Assembly (NCBI GenBank): GCA_001898405.1
Contig: MKTW01000020.1
Span: 146,857-210,856, forward strand
Direction: 5' to 3'
Source: Sphingobacteriales bacterium 44-61
GTDB lineage: Bacteria > Bacteroidota > Bacteroidia > Chitinophagales > Chitinophagaceae
DNA: 64,000 bases
Of this stretch, positions 63,532 through 64,000 are shown in pieces. Within the stretch, counting starts at the first letter, position 1. Each line of letters begins with the position of its first letter. The notes under the pieces are model-generated. The model was not told the origin of the DNA and searched no databases. It worked only from the letters and a program-made list of their open reading frames with translations. A program made the translations under genes and the position numbers.

Positions 63532-64000
63532 ATGGACTATGAAATATTAGGACGCTTTTTACTGGCTGCTTTATGGGGCGGGATTGTTGGCATTGAACGG
63601 GAATACAGGAACAAATCAGCAGGTTTCCGGACCATGATCATGATCTCAATAGGCTCCTGTTTCTTCACCATAATGTCGCAGCTTATTGGCGAGGGAGGCA
63701 ATCCTGACAGGATCGCTTCAAACATTGTTACAGGCATCGGCTTTTTGGGAGCAGGTGTAATTTTCAGAGGTGATAACCGGGTAAACGGCATCACTACGGC
63801 CGCAACCATCTGGGCCGTAGCAGCAGTAGGAATGGGTATTGGTGGTGGACAGTATTTTATTGCCGCTTATGCCAGCATTCTTATACTCGTCGTTCTGGCA
63901 ATTTTACCTTATGTTGAAGATCTTATTGACAGGATCAATCAAACCAGGCTGTACAGTGAATATTCCGACAAAAGTACACCACGGATTCCGGACGAAAGTA
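63532..64000 (+). CDS. MgtC/SapB family membrane protein (partial, runs off the window)
   Basis: Only the first 156 codons are in the window. ATG at 63532 gives MDYEILGRFLLAALWGGIVG, then the MgtC family motifs IEREYRNKSAGFRTMIMISIGS and GIGFLGAGVIFRGDNRVNGITTAATIWAVAAVGMG. Four or five transmembrane helices are visible. Members inhibit F-type ATP synthase or support growth at low Mg2+ in other bacteria; here the role is not known. A C-terminal soluble domain may start after about residue 135 (VEDLIDRINQTR...). The 3' end is missing because of the window edge. Confidence 0.85.
   Translation, partial: MDYEILGRFLLAALWGGIVGIEREYRNKSAGFRTMIMISIGSCFFTIMSQLIGEGGNPDRIASNIVTGIGFLGAGVIFRGDNRVNGITTAATIWAVAAVGMGIGGGQYFIAAYASILILVVLAILPYVEDLIDRINQTRLYSEYSDKSTPRIPDES

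Overview
The window looks like chromosomal DNA of a Bacteroidota bacterium, most likely of the Chitinophagaceae type. This is an inference from several signs: a SusC/SusD pair, type IX secretion (T9SS) sorting domains, TTTG / TAnnTTTG promoter elements instead of the sigma-70 consensus, almost no Shine-Dalgarno sequences, and many Bacteroidota-specific hypothetical families. I see no rRNA, tRNA, CRISPR array, insertion sequence or prophage. The start and the end are both inside ordinary sequence; the last gene (MgtC-like) is cut by the window edge.

Layout. 0-4.3 kb: two divergent, paralogous GT4-type glycosyltransferases, the right one followed by an MsbA-type ABC exporter. 4.3-17.7 kb: housekeeping and envelope genes (trypsin-like protease, RarA, an orphan nuclease-like gene, a ModF-like twin ATPase, an M28 peptidase, an ElaA acetyltransferase, outer-membrane and T9SS-type small proteins, UvrA). 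17.7-22.1 kb: a methionine locus, metY-metX-hom, with an unusually rich leader: a promoter, two tandem hairpins, a SAM-I riboswitch, its terminator, then a second promoter and a short upstream reading frame that ends in a cysteine cluster (ICCICCMP). 22.1-24.1 kb: an LTA-synthase-like sulfatase. 24.2-42.9 kb: an alginate utilisation locus. On the minus strand are an SDR, a PL17-type oligoalginate lyase, a KdgF-like cupin, an MFS transporter, a large MBG/T9SS surface protein, a PF05426-type lyase, SusC, SusD and an esterase. Diverging on the plus strand are a LacI regulator and a PL6 lyase. 43.1-44.2 kb: a desaturase that resembles the eukaryotic sphingolipid delta-4 desaturase DEGS1. 44.2-57.1 kb: a DUF4159 gene diverging from one long plus-strand operon of MoxR, DUF58, a BatA-like protein, two large membrane proteins, and a TldD-TldE-TldD protease trio whose TldD proteins carry Tat-like signals. 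57-64 kb: a large outer-membrane beta-barrel protein, a PfkB kinase, a thioredoxin-reductase-like flavoprotein, a secreted two-repeat protein and MgtC.

How the parts work together. The alginate locus covers surface capture (SusCD, MBG protein), depolymerisation (PL6, PF05426 lyase, PL17), uptake (SusC, MFS), ring opening (KdgF) and probable reduction of DEH (SDR), under a LacI repressor; KDG kinase and KDPG aldolase are not here. The methionine operon makes homocysteine from aspartate semialdehyde and appears to sense both SAM (riboswitch) and, by inference, cysteine (leader peptide). The most novel-looking items are the double-controlled met leader, the DEGS1-like desaturase, the MoxR/TldD-TldE operon, and a perfect 32-bp-arm palindrome at 57434-57498.
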